Below, in pieces: positions 1-11,357 of a DNA stretch of 64,000 nt; position 1 is the stretch's first letter, and every line of letters begins with the position of its first letter. Below the pieces are notes generated by a model. That model was not told the origin of the DNA. It ran no database searches and saw nothing but the letters and a program-made list of their open reading frames with translations. The position numbers were made by a program, and so were the translations under genes. Origin of the DNA: Limnomonas spitsbergensis (taxonomy: Eukaryota; Chlorophyta; Chlorophyceae; Chlamydomonadales); NCBI GenBank assembly GCA_037349105.1, contig JAYJMM010000026.1, positions 1,488,001-1,552,000 of the forward strand. The letters run 5' to 3'.

Positions 1-344
1 GCTTCATAACAGTTGCAGGCCCCACAACAGTGGTATGCTTCATAACAGTTGCAGGCCCCATAGCAGTGCATGAGTGCATGCCCCACAACCGGGGGTCTTA
101 TTTTCATATTTTAGACTTCATTAAAATTCACACTGGTGAGGAAAAAGTGTATACACCCGAAAACGCGCAATTATTCTGAGGCGAAGATCCGGATGGGGGA
201 GGGTGCAGGGGGCACACCCTACATTAATGAATTTGTCGGATTGGAGACCACTTCCGTGTGGTGTGCATCCATGATAGCTGGGCATAAGCAAAGTGAAGTA
301 AATGCCAGAAAATGACACACTGTGCACCTGATAGAAAGCTTACT

Positions 345-500
345 TCTCACCTTCAGGCATCTTCAGAGTTATGGGTTCAGGGCTTAGTTGAAGCTGAACC
401 CCAAATAACACAGGTGCCACCACATAGTCATGGAACCCCTCACCTTCCACCCAGGCATCTAGACCAGGCATCTACAGGAAATTTTGCATCAAACTGGCAG
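345..500 (-). repeat. Degenerate copies of a Q-rich-gene exon end
   Basis: On the minus strand, 500-455 and 375-345 both resemble the last bases of the upstream exon that ends at 537. They share an AT-rich stretch followed by CTGAAGATGCC or CTGTAGATGCC and then a GGTGAG donor-like hexamer. The stretch between them has an open minus frame of about 40 codons that could pass for an exon. However, the phase does not fit the preceding exon and the similarity to the exon end is strong, so I read it as an intronic duplication. The flanking 1-344 shows only a short repeated phrase (CATAACAGTTGCAGGCCCCA at 5 and 46) and no gene. Confidence 0.5.
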
Positions 501-536
501 TAGGATACGGATTTAAGGTTTAGGTTAACGTCTCAC

Positions 537-3226
537 GTTGTGGCATCTTCAGAAAATTCTGCATAAAATGAGGGTCGCTCAGGAGGTTCACGCTCCCGCC
601 TTGCGGGCGGGCGTTCCCGGGCTGCTGCTGCTGCTGCTGCTGCCGTGCCTGTCCTTGTTGTTGCAGCTTCTGTTGCTGCTGCAGCTGTTGTTGCAGCAGC
701 TGTTGCGGCCTTGTATGGTACGGCCCAGCGTGCACACCTACGCAATTCAACAGACAGCTTATCGGGCATACAGAAGGTCTGCAAAGTCGGTGAGCATAGA
801 GGGACATTCTGGCATGGGCCTATGATCATTGAGGGAGGCTCTTGCATGGGCCTATGAGCACGGACCAGGGTTCTGGCTGAGGCTGCCTAGCACAAGTCAC
901 ATCTTTCCTAGGTCGATGTGCCACTGACAATCCTGCTCATCAACACACAGTTCTAGGCGGGATGGCGCGGGCAGGCCAACATGGAATCTGAAGCATCAAC
1001 AACGGAGTGCGGATTTTGAATCCGGGTTGAGTCTATGACATGAAACAAAAAGTGGGACCAGGGTGTGACTCAGTGAGTGTGACCAGTTGAGGGTTCCCAG
1101 GGTTTGACTCAAAGAGTGTGACCAGGATGTGACTCCTTTCCTGACCCCCTGTGAGGCCTGAAATGTGGCTGTTGGAAAATAGATGCATGATCTGACCCGC
1201 TCTGAAACAAGGTGTTTGGAGCACAAGTCCGGCTTTAATCTGAAACTTGCTACTAAAATCTGAATCATGGCCATTGGACGTAGCATGCAATGTGTTTGTT
1301 CCGCATGGCCCGTCTAAAAGGGCTACTGAGTGGGTGTGTTGATGCTGCAACAGCAAACTTTTCAGGACCATCTATGAGCGCTACAAAACACTATGATTCA
1401 CGTCTTGATGCAGCAACAAGTGTACCTGCACACCATGATAAATGAATCAAGATTGGTGACTGTTTTTCTGCCTAGGCTAAGATTATATGTACATAAATAG
1501 CATAATGCACATTTTGTATGGTATCCAAACTTTTGATGTCAGACAATGAAACCAGATGAAGATCTCCAGCCTCTACTGCACCACAACCCCATAGACCTCA
1601 GGGCTACCTACTGCCCCATATTCACACCTTGTTGTTGCAGCCCAGCTGCCGGCATCATCTGTGCCACGCCTGGCCGAGGCTGCCCAGCTGCAGGCATCAT
1701 TTGCACCCCGCCTAACTGTTGCAGCTGCCCGGCCGCTGGCATCATTTGCACTCCGCCAGGCTTTGGCTGCCCCGCTGCCAGCATACTTTGACTCCCGCCT
1801 GGCTGCTGCTGCTGCTGCTGCTGCTGACTCGCCGCTGGCATCATTTGCACTCCGCTTTGCTCCTGCTTTGGCTGCTGATGCCCCGCTGCCAGCATCATTT
1901 GCACTCCTACAGGCTTTGCTTGCCCCGCCGCAGGCATCATTTGAATGCCACCTTGCTGCTGCTGCTGCTGCTGACCCGCCGCAGGCATCATTTGAATGCC
2001 ACCTTGCTGCTGTTGCTGCTGACCCGCTGCAGGCATCATTTGCACTACGCCTGGCTCCTGCTTAAACTGCTGCTGCCCAGCTCCAGGCATCATTTGAACT
2101 CCGCCCGGCTTTTGCTGCCCTGCTGCTGGCAACATTTGAACCCCACCTTGCTTCAGCTGCTGCTGCAGTCCAGCCGCAGGCATCATTTGAACACCGCCTT
2201 GCTGCTGTTGCTGTCCCGCGGCGGGCATCATTTGAACCCCACCTAGCTTTTGCATGCCTGCCGCCGGCACCATTTGAACGCCGCTTTGCTGCGGAGGCAG
2301 CCTGCCTGCGGGCACCATCTGCACATTGCCCCCCCCTACCACTGCCGGGGCTGCGTACACCATTTGAACCGCCCCTGAGGACGCTGCCGCAGGCACCATT
2401 TGGGCAGGCACCATCTGCACTGACGGAGTGCTGCGCGAGCATAAGTTCATGGGGGAATAAATACTAATCCACAACGAAGCTCAATGTATATTGTAGGGGG
2501 TCTAAATGCCACATTGAGGCTCATGGTACGTGCCCCCATGCAAATAGCATTTCCTCATCGCACAAAGCATATCATTTCCTCATCACTTACTACTGAAATC
2601 TGAAGTAAATCATGCAGTATGGCTTGCAAGCAAACACGCCCATTCCTCCTTGCACAACACGAACATGCCTCCATGCACGTAAGTCCGATGTCTGAATTCA
2701 TGAACAAGCCCATGCGGGGATCCTGCTACAGCTGTGATGCTGTAGCGGTGGTTGCGCTGGGCCCTACACATGCCTGTTAATGTGCTCCATGACCACATTG
2801 GCCACTCGCATGGCATCGTCCGGGCCACAGACGGACAGAAGCGCTTCTAGGCCAGTCAATTTGGATATGGTGCCCTCCTGCACAGGAGCATCAACAACAA
2901 CTGCATGTCCGTTTGCGGTGCATGAGATGCTAACAAGATCTATTCATTGATCGAAAGTATCATGCACGGTACATTATTCGCAGCTGCGGCGATCTTCGAC
3001 GCGTCATGGCATGGATGTGTACCGCAGATGCAGCCTGTAGTTACAGCTTGCAGCTTGCGTCGGCCCAACTAAATTCAAACACCTGAAGCTGCCTCTGTAT
3101 CCGCATTAGGCCATGGCGTTGGTCCGCAGAGGTGGTGGGGTCCGAGACCAATGTCGCAATGCTCTGGTGCAGCACCTCGATTTTGACGGTATGATTCAGC
3201 TGTGACGCCAATCCCACCGCTGCCAT
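537..3226 (-). CDS. Glutamine-rich repeat protein (multi-exon, 3' end not resolved)
   Basis: Unrecognised family; no catalytic domain seen. Exon 1 3226-3083 (start MAAVGLASQ) ends at a GTGTTT donor. Exon 2, about 2950-2774, reads NGHAVVVDAPVQEGTISK and later SVCGPDDAMRVANVVMEH. It seems to end at a GC donor (AACAG|GCATGT), which restores frame. Exon 3 2430-1628 follows a clear acceptor (CTCGCGCAG) and encodes about 20 imperfect repeats of the form GGVQMMPAAGQ plus 2-7 Gln. Exon 4 737-537 encodes a poly-Gln stretch, then SVNLLSDPHFMQNFLKMP, and ends at a GTGAG donor. The exon 3/4 phases (1 and 1) fit. The exon 1/2 joint does not fit in phase, so a small exon or another donor is missing. Low-complexity Gln-rich proteins are often regulatory, but nothing here shows that. 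Downstream exons may lie left of the window. Confidence 0.6.
1050..1137. repeat. Short intronic tandem repeat
   Basis: Lies between exons 3 and 4 of the Q-rich gene. About four imperfect copies of a unit built on GTGTGACCAG and GTGACTCA. The rest of the 738-1627 intron shows no coding sequence that I can support. Confidence 0.55.
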
Positions 3227-3737
3227 CTTTCATAAAAGATCTCCAAGGATCCCGGGTAGGGGGTGCCAGAGGGTACACACTCTTCACTTGCACCTTAATA
3301 GTTAATACTGCCTTGATACTTGATACACACTCAAGTTGATACACACTTTTCGCTGTACTCTGACCAGTCTGGTCACCCAGAAAGGGCCTTGGGCAGTTGG
3401 GCCCAATTCTCGCTCGGCGGGACACGTTCTGGTGGCGGTTGATCGGGTTGGGAGAGGGTGCAGCCGCGCTGGCCAAAAAAACTGGAAATTCCACTTGTGC
3501 CTGGAGTCTCGCTACAGTGACTGGCGTAGACAACAGAGACAGTAAACAGGCGACATCTTGACAGTTGCCACGTGACCACCCGGATCCCAAATTCCCAATG
3601 AACCCATCCCTTTTTCGTTTATCAACGGGTTGTTACAGCCAGTCACTCGGGTGGAGACGTGCACAGGAAGACCAACATCATACTTCTTATAGAAAGAACG
3701 AAAGAAAGAAAACGCCTGAGCGTGGCTTCAGGAATAC
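3227..3737. other. Spacer upstream of the Q-rich gene
   Basis: No conserved coding signal on either strand. It should hold the promoter of the minus-strand Q-rich gene, but I see no convincing TATA element or other motif. Confidence 0.4.
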
Positions 3738-4827
3738 GGGATTTTAAATGCCGTACACCGAGAGACAAAAAAAATGGTGGTTAAGGAGGGTCGTCAAGGC
3801 AGGGGTACCGGACAATAATGGGCAGGGGAGTTTTCCAGATGGCGACGCTGACGAGGGATGTTTATATGGCAGCGTATGGTATGGTTGGTGAGACGGCTGA
3901 GGACGGAGGAGGTGTCGTGTTTGGAGACACCGAGCACCGCTGAGGATTTTTTCGGCAGGGCGAAAGAGGAAGCCTGCGGTTCCCAGAAGGATGATATGCG
4001 TCGGTATGAGAAGAAGGCGGGGAAGGATAAGGGGGGGGATGCATGGGCACGGTCGGCGAAGGATCACGTCGGAAAAAGTGCACGTGGGGCGACCCACTCA
4101 CTCCACGAGTCCACGATGGGTCCGACCGGACCAGCGCGTGGGTCACCCCACGTGGGGCGCTTGTCGCCCCACGGTGGGTTTACCTACAATGTCCACCACC
4201 GTGGTCCACCCATATGGGTATCCCCACGCAGATATCACAGTGCCCCCCCCACGGTGGGTCAACCCACTGCAGGTCCCCCAGACCCCCACCCATGGTCCAC
4301 CCACTGCTGTGTCTCCAAGATGGGTCAACCCACTGCCGTGTCCTTAGGGTGGGTCAACCCACTGCGTGTCTCCCACCCATGGTCCACCCACTGCTGTGTC
4401 TCCAGGATGGGTCAACCTGGCACCTGGCAGGTGGAAGGGCAGTATGGAGGACGGGTGCCAAGGAAACTGTCCAACCATTATGAGTGTTTGAGGAGTATGA
4501 TAAGTTGTAAATGTTGTTCTGATTTACGGGTATGGCATTGTTCGAAATAAAATTCAGAGGTGTAACAGACTTCAACTACGTGTACTGTGCGAGTCCTCTG
4601 GAGGCGAGACATAGTTTGTGAGCTAGAGAGTTGACCAGCGCGGTGAAGGCGAAGGAATTCGGAATGTGGGAGACCCTGGACAATAAGCAAATCCGGTCGC
4701 AGTTTGTCACAGTAATCAAAGGTGTCAGGGAAACTGGGAAAGTGGGGGGACATCGGGGCACCAGCCAACGTGGAAGACGGGTGTCATAGATCCCGAAGGG
4801 AAGTTTAGCACGGGAAGTGCATGGCAT
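3738..4827 (-). pseudogene. Decayed retroelement fragment (family A, copy 1)
   Basis: Read on the minus strand, an interrupted frame contains YDTRLPRWLVP, then LRPDLLIVQGL, then HVVEVCYTSEF. The same order (YDTRIPQWMLP, LRPDLLLIEGL, HTIELGFTSN) occurs at 30,376-30,775, so the two are copies of one repeat. The RPD...E/IEV pattern resembles the end of some retroelement polyproteins with PD-(D/E)XK-like nuclease domains. That family assignment is inference. A CCCAC-rich satellite block interrupts this copy. Frame changes and stops show that it is not functional. Confidence 0.5.
4085..4440. repeat. GTGGGTCAACCCAC-type satellite, short field
   Basis: Irregular repeats built around the inverted motif GTGGGTCAACCCACTGC, plus CCATGGTCCACCCACTGC and CCACGTGGGGCG. 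The words match the larger field at 7.05-8.13 kb. The open frames across it are by-products of the repeat. Confidence 0.85.
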
Positions 4828-4829
4828 CC

Positions 4830-5685
4830 ATGATAGTAAAAGAGGAGCCTAGGGAGCCATTAGTAGCAATAGCAATTTGGATGATGCAAACTACATCATT
4901 ACGCCCGCTATCTTATAGGTTTTCCACATTAAAAATCGAAGGTTTGGTCTCGGAAGCGATGCGTCTCGACCTGGGGGGCCAGATCGCGGGCGCAGAGAAA
5001 GAGTTGGGTATAATTGCAAGACGCGTTTCATTCACTTGACGGTGGATTCTGAGTTGCAGGGCCGTAACGACACGTGTAAACCCAGAAATGTGAAACTGAA
5101 GGCCGGATGGAGCCATGGAGGGCACATGGGGTCGCTAGGTGGGCATCGAAAAATCGCAAATACTGAGAGCAGTTAAGTGCTTAAGTTTATGTCATTTTGT
5201 TTTTCTGTGTCGCTGACACGTGTTGGCGAATGGCGACGCTCTTTGCCAACCGTGCGTGGAGCCACATACACACTCATGTGGACTCTGGAGACTTCCATGC
5301 GCTGAGCTTCGTTGGTTGATCGGCTCCTTTACAACAGTGTTGTGCTTCCTTACGGTTCGTGAAATTACGGTTTGCGCTGACGGTGCAATTTGCGCGCAAT
5401 TTACCAGGACCGCCCAGAATGCACCGCAATTACTGCAAGTTGCTTTCGGCGTTACCACCGACGAAACCCAGGTGGCGAACTGCAAATGGGGTTTTCGGCT
5501 CGGAACCTACCAATTGACGAAAAGTCGAGACATGTTAACGTGGAAGCTGTTCTGATCTTCACAATACCTTCCTATGAGTTGAAGTACAACGATGCGCAAC
5601 TTCACACCTTCGAAAATGTATGATTGGTGTCCCCAAAAGCCCCCAAATCCACTAGAACGTGCTTGCGGTCTAGATTACAGCTCGC
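4830..5685. other. Gene-free stretch
   Basis: Open frames of about 70-110 codons exist but overlap one another on both strands. They show no domain, splice structure or repeats, so I see no supportable gene. Confidence 0.4.
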
Positions 5686-5800
5686 AGTTAATTGCGTGTA
5701 AGCTAAAAAGCCTTACTTGCCGCAATTACGTGTTACGCCGTAATTGACCGTAATTACTTACACAAAAAACGGATGACGGCGTAATTGCACATCACTGCTT
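5686..5800. mobile_element. Degenerate AATTACGG-type short element
   Basis: Rich in CAATTACG and CGTAATTG words in inverted arrangement, ending in CGTAATTGCACATCACTG. That matches the terminal repeat of the elements at 22,286, 41,247 and 43,785. The left end is poorly defined and no target duplication is visible. Confidence 0.45.
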
Positions 5801-6121
5801 TACAGTATACACACCGAATTACGGACACAAGTGCGCCCCCCTCATAGAGAGCGACACACCGAAATACGGCCTTAATGTCAAGGCGGCAATTGATGATCAA
5901 TCGCATGGCATCACCGTCCATGTACATGATCGCATGACAAAATTCGGACGAGCGACAAAGGTCAGACTAACCTGAAGGATGTAAATCCCCGATCCCTTCT
6001 CCAACTGACCAAGCATATTTGACGTGTATGTCATGACGTATGGGTGTACCGCACGTATGGGTGGCTTGTACTGTTTATCTGGTTTCGGATCCCACTTAGA
6101 TTCCGGTACTTGGTGAAGCCT

Positions 6122-6190
6122 TCTGAACAGTTGGGCGCCCACGCGGCCGAGCTTTGACCCGGGACCGGGCCCGGAGGTGTAACATCATTG
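6122..6190. repeat. Dispersed repeat, copy 1 (CAGTTGGGCGCC type)
   Basis: CAGTTGGGCGCCCACGCGGC followed by CGAGCTTT, then GGGCC(C)GGAGGTGT and CATCATTGA. The same words in the same order occur at 17,882-17,945, and weaker relatives at about 16,655 and 40,660. Its nature is unknown; it could be one end of a larger dispersed element. Confidence 0.7.
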
Positions 6191-6485
6191 AATTAGTGAA
6201 GCATGGCTCACTCCAAGCATTCTATCTTTCTTATTCAAATGTAAAGAAGCGCATCACCCTCAGTTCTTGTCAACTATTTTGGGATTGACCACAACCTGTG
6301 ATATTTTGCCTCAAGATCTCAAAGCTTACCGTAAGGACTGTAGTCTACTAATCCCTCCAAGATCGTCTCTACTTCGAGCTTTTGTCAACAGATAAGAAGA
6401 ATCATGTAAGGTTAGTGCACTAGCATGAGGATGAATGTCGAGGATGAACTAGCTTGGATTGCCAGCTAATTTATCGCTCATGCAC

Positions 6486-6579
6486 AGCTCTATAAAGGGT
6501 TCCGCGCAGGGTTCCGCGCAGGGTTCTGCGCAGGGTTCCGCGCAGGGTTCCGCGCAGCTCTATAAAGGGTTCCGCGCAC
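6486..6579. repeat. 12-bp tandem repeat (GGGTTCCGCGCA)
   Basis: Six or seven nearly perfect copies of GGGTTCCGCGCA. The block begins and ends with the same CAGCTCTATAAAGGGTTCCG sequence, which suggests duplication of the whole unit. The following 6580-7047 shows no gene. Confidence 0.85.
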
Positions 6580-7047
6580 CCCCCACATACAATTTTCTTT
6601 TTCCGTCGCACACCCCTAAAAGAATTTTAAAAACGGCCTCGCAGCAGGAAATTTAATTTAACATCGCGCATCAGTTGAAATATGTTTACATTCCGTCCGC
6701 GCATCACTTTTAGACTCTGCAGTAAAAATCAGTGAAAACCCTCGTTTCATGCTAGCAAGGATAGTACACGATCGGCGATACTCAGCACAGTCGTCACTCT
6801 CCTCTTCCGAGAGTTCCTGGCCTCAGGAAACGTGTGGCTGTTCGGGCCCTGAAACGTCAGCAGTCGTCAGCACTGACCCGTCTCTGCCTCCAGGATCGAG
6901 CTTCGCTACGGAAACATGTGTAAGGATCACTCGACGGATGTTAAATCAAACAATCGAGCGTGCGGTTTATTTTTATATCTGCTGTTTTTAATTCTTAGCA
7001 CGCACCCCCTAAATAGTTGTTTGGGCACCTGACTGCGTCGGGGAAAC

Positions 7048-8125
7048 TTTGCGTGGGTCGACCCACGGCGATCCAGTGGGGCAAACAACAGAACAATGTA
7101 GGTTACCCCACGTGGGCCCATCCTCCACCCACGCGGGTTGACGCTAGGGGTACACTATCGGGTGCACACACGTGGGTTTGGCCACGGTGGGCGGACCCGC
7201 GTGGTGTGTCCCGGAAGTGTGACCCCATGTGGGTGTCCACGGCGATGCATCCCCCACGTGGGACGACCCACCCAGTCCCCCACGCAGGTGAAGGCTAGGG
7301 GTACACCATCGGGTGCACACACGTGGGTGTCACCACGGTGGTTGGACCCACGTGGTGCCACCCGGAGGTGTCCCCAGAAAGGTCAGCAACATGTGGGCGC
7401 CCCCGCGATGGAACCACCGTGGTGGGATGTCCCACTCGATGACATGGCCTGCGTGGGAATACCCGTGTGGGGGGACACTTCGTGGGTCAACAACGTGTGG
7501 GCGCCCCCGCGATAGGAGCACCGTAGTGGGAGGTCCCACTCCATGGTGCCCTGCGTGGGAACACCCGTGTGGGGGGACACGTCGTGGGTCAGCAACGTGT
7601 GCGCGCCCCCACGATGGGTCCACGGTAGTGGGATGTCCCACTCGATGACAGTGCTCAACGTGGGAATACCCATGTGGGGGGACACGTTGTGGGTCAGCAA
7701 CGCGTGGGCGCTCCACCGATGGTCCACGGTAGTGGGATGTCCCACTCGATGGTGCCCTACATGGGGATACTTGTGTGGGGGGACACGTTGTGGGTCAGCA
7801 ACGTGTGCGCGCCCCCACGATGGGTGCACGGTAGTGGGATGTCCCACTCGATGGTGCCCTGCATGGGAATACTTGTGGGGGGGGCACGTCGTGGGTCAGC
7901 GACGTGGGCCCTCCCCCACGATGGGTCCACGGTAGTGGGATGTCCCACTTGATGGTGCCATGCGTGGGAATACCCATGTGGGGGACACGTCGTGGGTCAT
8001 CGTGCGGGCGCCCCCACGATGAGTCCACCTTGGTGTGATGTCCCACCCGATGGTGGTGGGATGTCCCAATCGATGGTGCCCTGCATGGGAATACCTGTGT
8101 GGGGGGACACGTCGTGGTTCAGCCC
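7048..8125. repeat. Large CCCACGTGGG / GGGATGTCCCAC satellite
   Basis: From about 7,400 a unit near 110-115 bp recurs. Its order is: GTGGGATGTCCCACTCGATG, TGCGTGGGAATACCCGTGTG, a GGGGGACACGTCGTGGGTCA stretch, then GCGCCCCCACGATGGGTCCA. The unit is packed with short palindromes such as GTGGGATGTCCCAC and CCCACGTGGG. The 7,048-7,400 part is a looser version. Every long frame here, on both strands, comes from the repeat. Confidence 0.9.
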
Positions 8126-8339
8126 ATCGGGCGGGCGGGCGACATGCCGTACCGACCTTGAGGTGAATTCCCGTGTGCTTCCGTCTGTCCGTCCGTCCAA
8201 ATAGGCAACGTCAAAAGTCGAGAAGCATCTATTCGCAGGCATCTGCCCAGTGCGTTCTAACTTCATCGACACCAGACTGTGCGCGTGCGCGTGTAGTGCA
8301 ACCGACCCAACTGCATTGGGCAAAACTGTGACCAACTGA

Positions 8340-9240
8340 AAATGACGAAATCCTTGCCCCGACATCGTCAGACTCGCGCCTGGGGTTCAGCCTCGGCATA
8401 CTCGTTCGCGACGCGCTCCGATCACCTCGAACCCTTTCAGTCTACTGTATTCGCTGCAATTAGATTGCATCTTTTGGGGAGAGCCCCTCCGGGCGGCCGA
8501 AGGTCGCGGGGGCGAAGCCCCTGGAGTCACCCCGTGTCCGTCAGGCAGACTGTCACAGTGTCAGTCAGCCTGATGTTTCTGGAACGTCTCGGAAACGCTA
8601 TGCGCTACAGCGGAAATCAACCGGCTGTTTAAATTTAGGTTCTTTCTGTTAGACCTCAAAGGCCGAGGTTCAGAAATTAGAAACTCAGCTACCAAGGCTG
8701 GATCTCACCGCGGATGACGTGAGTCGTGAGTTGTCACGCGACAGCTGCAACTTTGCTTCTCTATGTGCAATTCGATATACATCATTAACATCACGCACTT
8801 TGCCAGCGATAGAGTTGTGACACATATTTTGAAATCCTGCACCATGGCAAGGGGGTTGCATGGGGTCTAGGTGACCCCGTCCGCACATGCACTAAAAAGT
8901 CACGTGCCCGACTGTTCTGCCGTTTTTCGGCAGAGCTCCCCTGGGCGGCCAAAGGTCGGTGGGGGCGAAGCCCCCAGATTCACCCCGTATCAAGGTCAGT
9001 ACTCCTTTGGGATACCCCTTGGCTCCCGGCTGTCCAATGAAACTTGTGCGCTACAGCGTGGCGCTTTCATCCTATTTGAATACTTATCGTTTACCTCGGC
9101 TGATAAGCCGGAGCTCAAAGATAAAGTATTCAGCTACATAGGCAGGCAGGCAGCAGGCAGAAGCCCTGGGCAGAACTTGCGAAGCAGGCGCGGGAAGTTC
9201 ATGCGCTACTGTGCATCGGAATCACCTTGACTTATTAACG
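8340..9240. repeat. Two related copies of a GGGCGGCC..GGGGGCGAAGCCCC unit
   Basis: At 8,480-8,535 and 8,938-8,990 the same module occurs: GAGC(T)CCCC then GGGCGGCC(G/A)AAGGTCG, then GGGGGCGAAGCCCC and TCACCCCGT. Each is followed by a GCGCTACAGCG phrase (8,600 and 9,050, with a third variant at 9,200). It is a non-coding repeat of unknown class. Confidence 0.7.
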
Positions 9241-11357
9241 ATTCTCACGTAAGAGCTTCAAGCGGAGACGGCAAATTGAATAACTCAGCTGATCGTGATA
9301 GGTCGTATGTAGGTGGCAAGATTCAAATCCTGACACGATGACGAGCCCTGATGACGAGAGACTCTCGTCGAGAGTCAGCGCAAGGGCGCAAGGTGATCAC
9401 TGAACGTAATGCAGAGAAGAGCAGCCAAAGCGCTAGAAATATGCATCAAGATTAAGGATCCCCAAGCTCCCTGTAAAGACAAACTCTGCTAGCTGTGCCT
9501 CTGCCCTCTGCTGACAGTGGCCACCCTTGGCCAAGCACTCACTGAGCATGATGTTAAGTTGCGGAGTGGTCATATGACCATGGCATGATTTATCACCTTT
9601 CACAGCCCTCAGTTGAATTTAGAGGTTGTGATCCGTGAGTCCATGTAGCCATGCAAATAAGTCATGCAACAGATAGCGGAGTCGTGGCAGGGCATGCCTT
9701 CAGTTGGTATCTCCTAGCAAGATTATTTTGGCTGCTGGATAATGCATCATGCCCAACTACCAATCCGTCATGCAGTCATACTTTATTGAAGAAGGCTTGC
9801 GTGACGCTCTGCCGTTTGTCGTGCTGCGCAGCAGCACGCACCTCTGATCACTTGTCGTGCTGCGCAACAGCAATTCTGATTACTTGTTATTGATCGTTTC
9901 TGCCTTTGATTTGAGGGGCTTCAATTAAAACGACCTGCCACGTAAGACACCGTGGCTAGCCACGCGCCTGGTGCAGTTGAATACGCCCCATTTTGATCCT
10001 CTCTAAAAGCTACGCGCGTCTCTAAGTCGCTCTCGCAGTGGAATGAGGCCCGTGGCGTTTGCGTGACGCGTATGTGTTAGGTATGGGATGCCCCGAGGCC
10101 AAGGGAATGTCACAGCCCTGTCGTCGCCTCGAAGTATTCAGCGAAGCGTCATTCAATGATCGCCTTGATTGATTGACTTGAAGATCCTAGAATGTGACTA
10201 CCGGTAGATGCTATCTGTATTTGTGTTCCAGATTTGTCAGCTTCCAGCCCTTTGCGTCAAAATTACTCTGAAACGCCACTCAATTCAGAGCTATTTATTG
10301 CATCGATCTTGCCTTCGCCCTCGACTTCTTACAGAACCATCGACTTTCGAGACGACAGGGTAAGGAGCCCAGTGGGTGGTGAAATGTTTCCAAATGTTGG
10401 ATCTATCACGGACTTGCTCTTATCTGGTAGACATTGCATGCCCCACTAGCCATCCGCTCAAAGAACACACTTGCCATCAGCCCAAAGAACACACATACAA
10501 AACCCCCCTGCACACAACTGCCCCTGTATCCTGTATTCCTGTAATGGTTACGGTATTACTGATCCCAACAATTATTCCAGCAGTGGGTTTTAAGTGTTTT
10601 AGCATTTGCAGATGATTAGGGTTTTAAGCTGCAATTTATCAGCTATCGGTACATCAGTCATTGGCCTATATATGACTGTGATGACCTGAACAGCAATGAA
10701 GTCCTTCTGTCCTTCTGCTTGGGCCAACGGCCGCATGCCACTCAAAGTCTGGTCCATGCCGCCACCCCACTGAGGCACTGATGCGTGGGGTCGTGGGGTG
10801 CATGAAAATACAGGCTTGCAAAAGGCATTTGCAAGCAGTGTGCATAAGGCATGCAAACGGTGGTCTTGCACCCACTAAAATATACCTTACCGCATATTTC
10901 TGAAGAGATAACACCTGATAAGTCTGGCTTGTTCAAAATTCAGCACTGACTAGCAGGTTGATGAAGAATCACTCAGGTTACATGCTGATGCCGTGCATGG
11001 AGGATGTTGGGCAAAATCTGGACAATGTCTGAAATATGCTGGGTGAGCTAAAGAAGGGATTGGGCTTTTATTTGCATCCTCTCTTTGGCCTTCGTCGCGG
11101 GTCCAACCTTTGTCACTCGCCCGACCTTTGACATTCAGTTGACATTATTCTTGATCATGGTACGTCTTAAGCTGTACAATTTGCTCGCTTCCAGTGTATC
11201 TAACTTTTGACATACCTTTTCTTCAGCACTTTACAGGAGCCGATCTATAAAGCCTGGATTATATCTGGGTAATACCCGCAAAATATATGCATCTTACTGA
11301 ACACATTTTGAGTGGATGCTGCTGTAATTGACTGGTTTGATGATGATGTGCATGTAG
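9241..11357. other. Gene-poor stretch before the armadillo gene
   Basis: No supportable exon. It may hold the promoter and first exon of the armadillo gene. Fragments near 10,690-10,760 (TGCTTGGGCCAACGGCC, CTGGTCCATGCC) resemble pieces of the hAT-type short elements seen elsewhere. Confidence 0.4.

Noticed and set aside
354..471. Fifth exon of the Q-rich gene
   Set aside because: The frame is open, but the phase does not join the previous exon and the sequence repeats the exon 4 end, so I kept it as an intronic copy.
538..857. Poly-Leu and poly-Ala frames opposite the Q-rich exon
   Set aside because: They are antisense or shifted readings of CAG/CTG repeats, while the Gln frame has matching splice phases.
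1661..2246. Plus-strand frames over the VQMMPAAG repeats
   Set aside because: Shadows of the minus-strand repeat exon.
5897..6142. Possible minus-strand gene (QLFRRLHQVPESKWD..)
   Set aside because: A single frame of about 80 codons with no splice sites, family or partner exon, ending in the dispersed 6.1-kb repeat.
7330..8046. Long open frames on both strands over the 7-8 kb region
   Set aside because: All six frames stay open because the palindromic satellite lacks stops. The peptides only restate the repeat and have no domain.
9651..10449. Short plus-strand frames between 9.6 and 10.5 kb
   Set aside because: Cys/Leu-rich or mixed composition, no domain, no phase-compatible link to the armadillo exons.
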